Assembly: GCA_019634625.1 (NCBI GenBank)
Contig: JAHCBA010000002.1
Coordinates: forward strand, 204,114-268,113
Origin: Verrucomicrobiia bacterium
GTDB lineage: Bacteria; Verrucomicrobiota; Verrucomicrobiia; Limisphaerales; CAIMTB01
Direction of reading: 5' to 3'
Length of the DNA stretch: 64,000 bases
Below, one piece after another: positions 63,058 through 64,000 of the stretch. Each line of letters starts with the position of its first letter. Positions within the stretch are counted from its first letter, which is position 1. Under the pieces are notes generated by a model that saw only the letters and a list, made by a program, of their open reading frames with translations, searched no databases and had not been told where the DNA came from. Both the position numbers and the translations under genes were made by a program.

Positions 63058-63693
63058 GATCTTGTCGCGTACAATGAATTAGGAATTCTGTAACAGGCCC
63101 ATCGGACATTGACAATTCGATTCGCCCGGGCTCCGGGCTGTTGGCCAGCCACCCATCCCCCAATGGCGCTAACGCGACACGATAATCGATTCGGCCTCAT
63201 GTTGTTGACTTTGCGACCTTATGACCCGACAACGCTATTCATTTGGTCAGGCACGGTATTATTGACGTCACGCTCCTCCCAACACTTCCCAGGCACGGAG
63301 CCATCCCATTGGGGCGCTGGGGCTGCCCTGATCCGGATCGTCAACAACACTATGCCGGGTTCGATCCAGAGAAGGCTGGGGTCAAGGTCACTCTTCTGCC
63401 GGGCTTCTTTCACGGATCGGTTGTCCCATCCCTCCCTCAACATCCCCAACTCAATCCATGGTGTCTTCCAACCCCCAACCCCAACCCGACCGCCCCCTCC
63501 CACCCCCTGCATCCCGGGACTGTGGGGAGAGCTGCGAACTGCGCTTCGGAGGGCCGAGTTCCACGAGGCCGCACCGGTGTGGAGCGTTGGGTTGAGGACC
63601 TGCGGATTGCGTCCCTCCGATTTACGGCCTCCTTCCTTCGCTCCGGAATTTTTCTTTCTCCTCCGGGGAACCGTCTGTTATCCACTGCGAACA
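63058..63693. other. Non-coding region with GTCAACAA-type AT-rich sequence and repeat copy F
   Basis: No gene is seen. 63180-63290 is AT-rich, with TTGTTGAC near 63202 (the complement of GTCAACAA), and GTCAACAACACTATGCC near 63340 resembles GTCAACAATACTATCC at 33113. Repeat copy F follows at 63508-63640. The region lies between divergent genes and contains both promoters. Confidence 0.55.
63508..63640 (+). repeat. 160-bp interspersed repeat, copy F
   Basis: Starts TGCATCCCGGGACTGTGGGG and contains TTCGGAGGGCCGAGTTCCAC, GAGGCCGCACCGG and GTCCCTCCGATTTACGGCC. The right end is diverged after CCTCC. It lies 54 bp upstream of the start of the last gene. Confidence 0.78.
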
Positions 63694-64000
63694 ATGCGTC
63701 AGCTGTTCCGAACCGCGCTCGCGCTGCTCTTCTGTCTGATCGCCCTGCCAGCGCCAGCGCCGGACTTCAAGATGGCGGATGGCTCTGTGATTACGGGTGA
63801 ACTCGTCGCTCCGAATGAAGACGGCACCGTGATCCGCCGCGCCTCCGGGGGCCTCACCGGCCGGCTGAGCTGGGATCTCTTCGCCCAGGAAACCCTCCTG
63901 GAAATGGTCGCCGATCCGCGCCTCAGGGAGCTCGTCGAGGCATTCATCGATCACCCTGAACCGGCTCAATCGGTTGTCCCCGAAGTCGTGGTCCGCCCGC
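63694..64000 (+). CDS. Exported hypothetical protein, N-terminal part
   Basis: Starts at the ATG at 63694 and runs off the right edge (102 codons seen). MRQLFRTALALLFCLIALPAPAPDF is a signal peptide. The mature part reads MADGSVITGELVAPNEDGTVIRRASGGLTGRLSWDLFAQETLLEMV, a small beta unit like those at the start of proteins that respond to or coat the cell envelope in this phylum. An acidic helix follows (RLRELVEAFIDHPEPAQ). The family is not recognised. Confidence 0.75.
   Translation, partial: MRQLFRTALALLFCLIALPAPAPDFKMADGSVITGELVAPNEDGTVIRRASGGLTGRLSWDLFAQETLLEMVADPRLRELVEAFIDHPEPAQSVVPEVVVRP

Overview
The window is GC-rich bacterial chromosome, most likely from a Verrucomicrobiota bacterium of the Limisphaerales/Pedosphaera type; a planctomycete is the main alternative. 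This rests on several features together: two ECF sigma factor plus Ser/Thr kinase pairs, WD40 kinases, a PEP-CTERM protein, a pseudopilin with the [17 protein letters not shown] start, Tat-exported Gfo/Idh/MocA and sugar isomerase-like proteins, large secreted VCBS/thrombospondin-3/Big_5 proteins, and secreted proteins with RFYRLRLP or RFWRLRWP segments. No rRNA, tRNA or CRISPR array was seen. Taxonomy is an inference from gene content.

Layout. 0-6 kb: start of a flavin oxidoreductase, a THAP4/nitrobindin-like protein, a WD40 kinase and its ECF sigma factor. 6-21 kb: an accessory zone with a transposase remnant, an AbiEii-like gene carrying a 273-bp MITE in frame, a Tat oxidoreductase, a WYL regulator, a Dabb lipoprotein, a cut-off SDR gene, a two-gene AAA ATPase/TPR module, a three-gene glutathionylspermidine synthase-like operon, and a ParA/AlbA_2 (Schlafen-like) module. 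20.6-28.7 kb: NAD-epimerase, leuB, a second WYL regulator, a short S26 peptidase, a second WD40 kinase and a PEP-CTERM protein. 28.9-43 kb: Tat sugar isomerase-like protein, GlnD-like nucleotidyltransferase, second sigma/kinase pair, VCBS/UnbV secreted protein, a methyltransferase-like protein and a YfhO-like membrane protein. 43-58 kb: RHH antitoxin with an eroded toxin, mutL, aldehyde dehydrogenase, a secreted protein, PPK2, a 1759-residue secreted protein and a SWIM-SNF2 helicase. 58-64 kb: mnmG, clpX and clpP, a pseudopilin and the start of an exported protein. mnmG contains a perfect parS-like palindrome inside an insertion.

Repeats tie the accessory parts together. One family of about 160 bp has six copies (9.2, 18.0, 20.5, 33.4, 43.0 and 63.5 kb), with ends that read as inverted repeats. 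A second palindromic element of 82 bp has two copies, each 53-59 bp upstream of a start codon. Three AT-rich intergenic stretches share a GTCAACAA motif.

The strongest candidates for poorly described biology are the AAA ATPase/TPR pair beside a truncated SDR gene, the ParA/AlbA_2 pair framed by direct copies of the 160-bp repeat, and the parS site embedded in mnmG. Defence roles for the two pairs are inference only.
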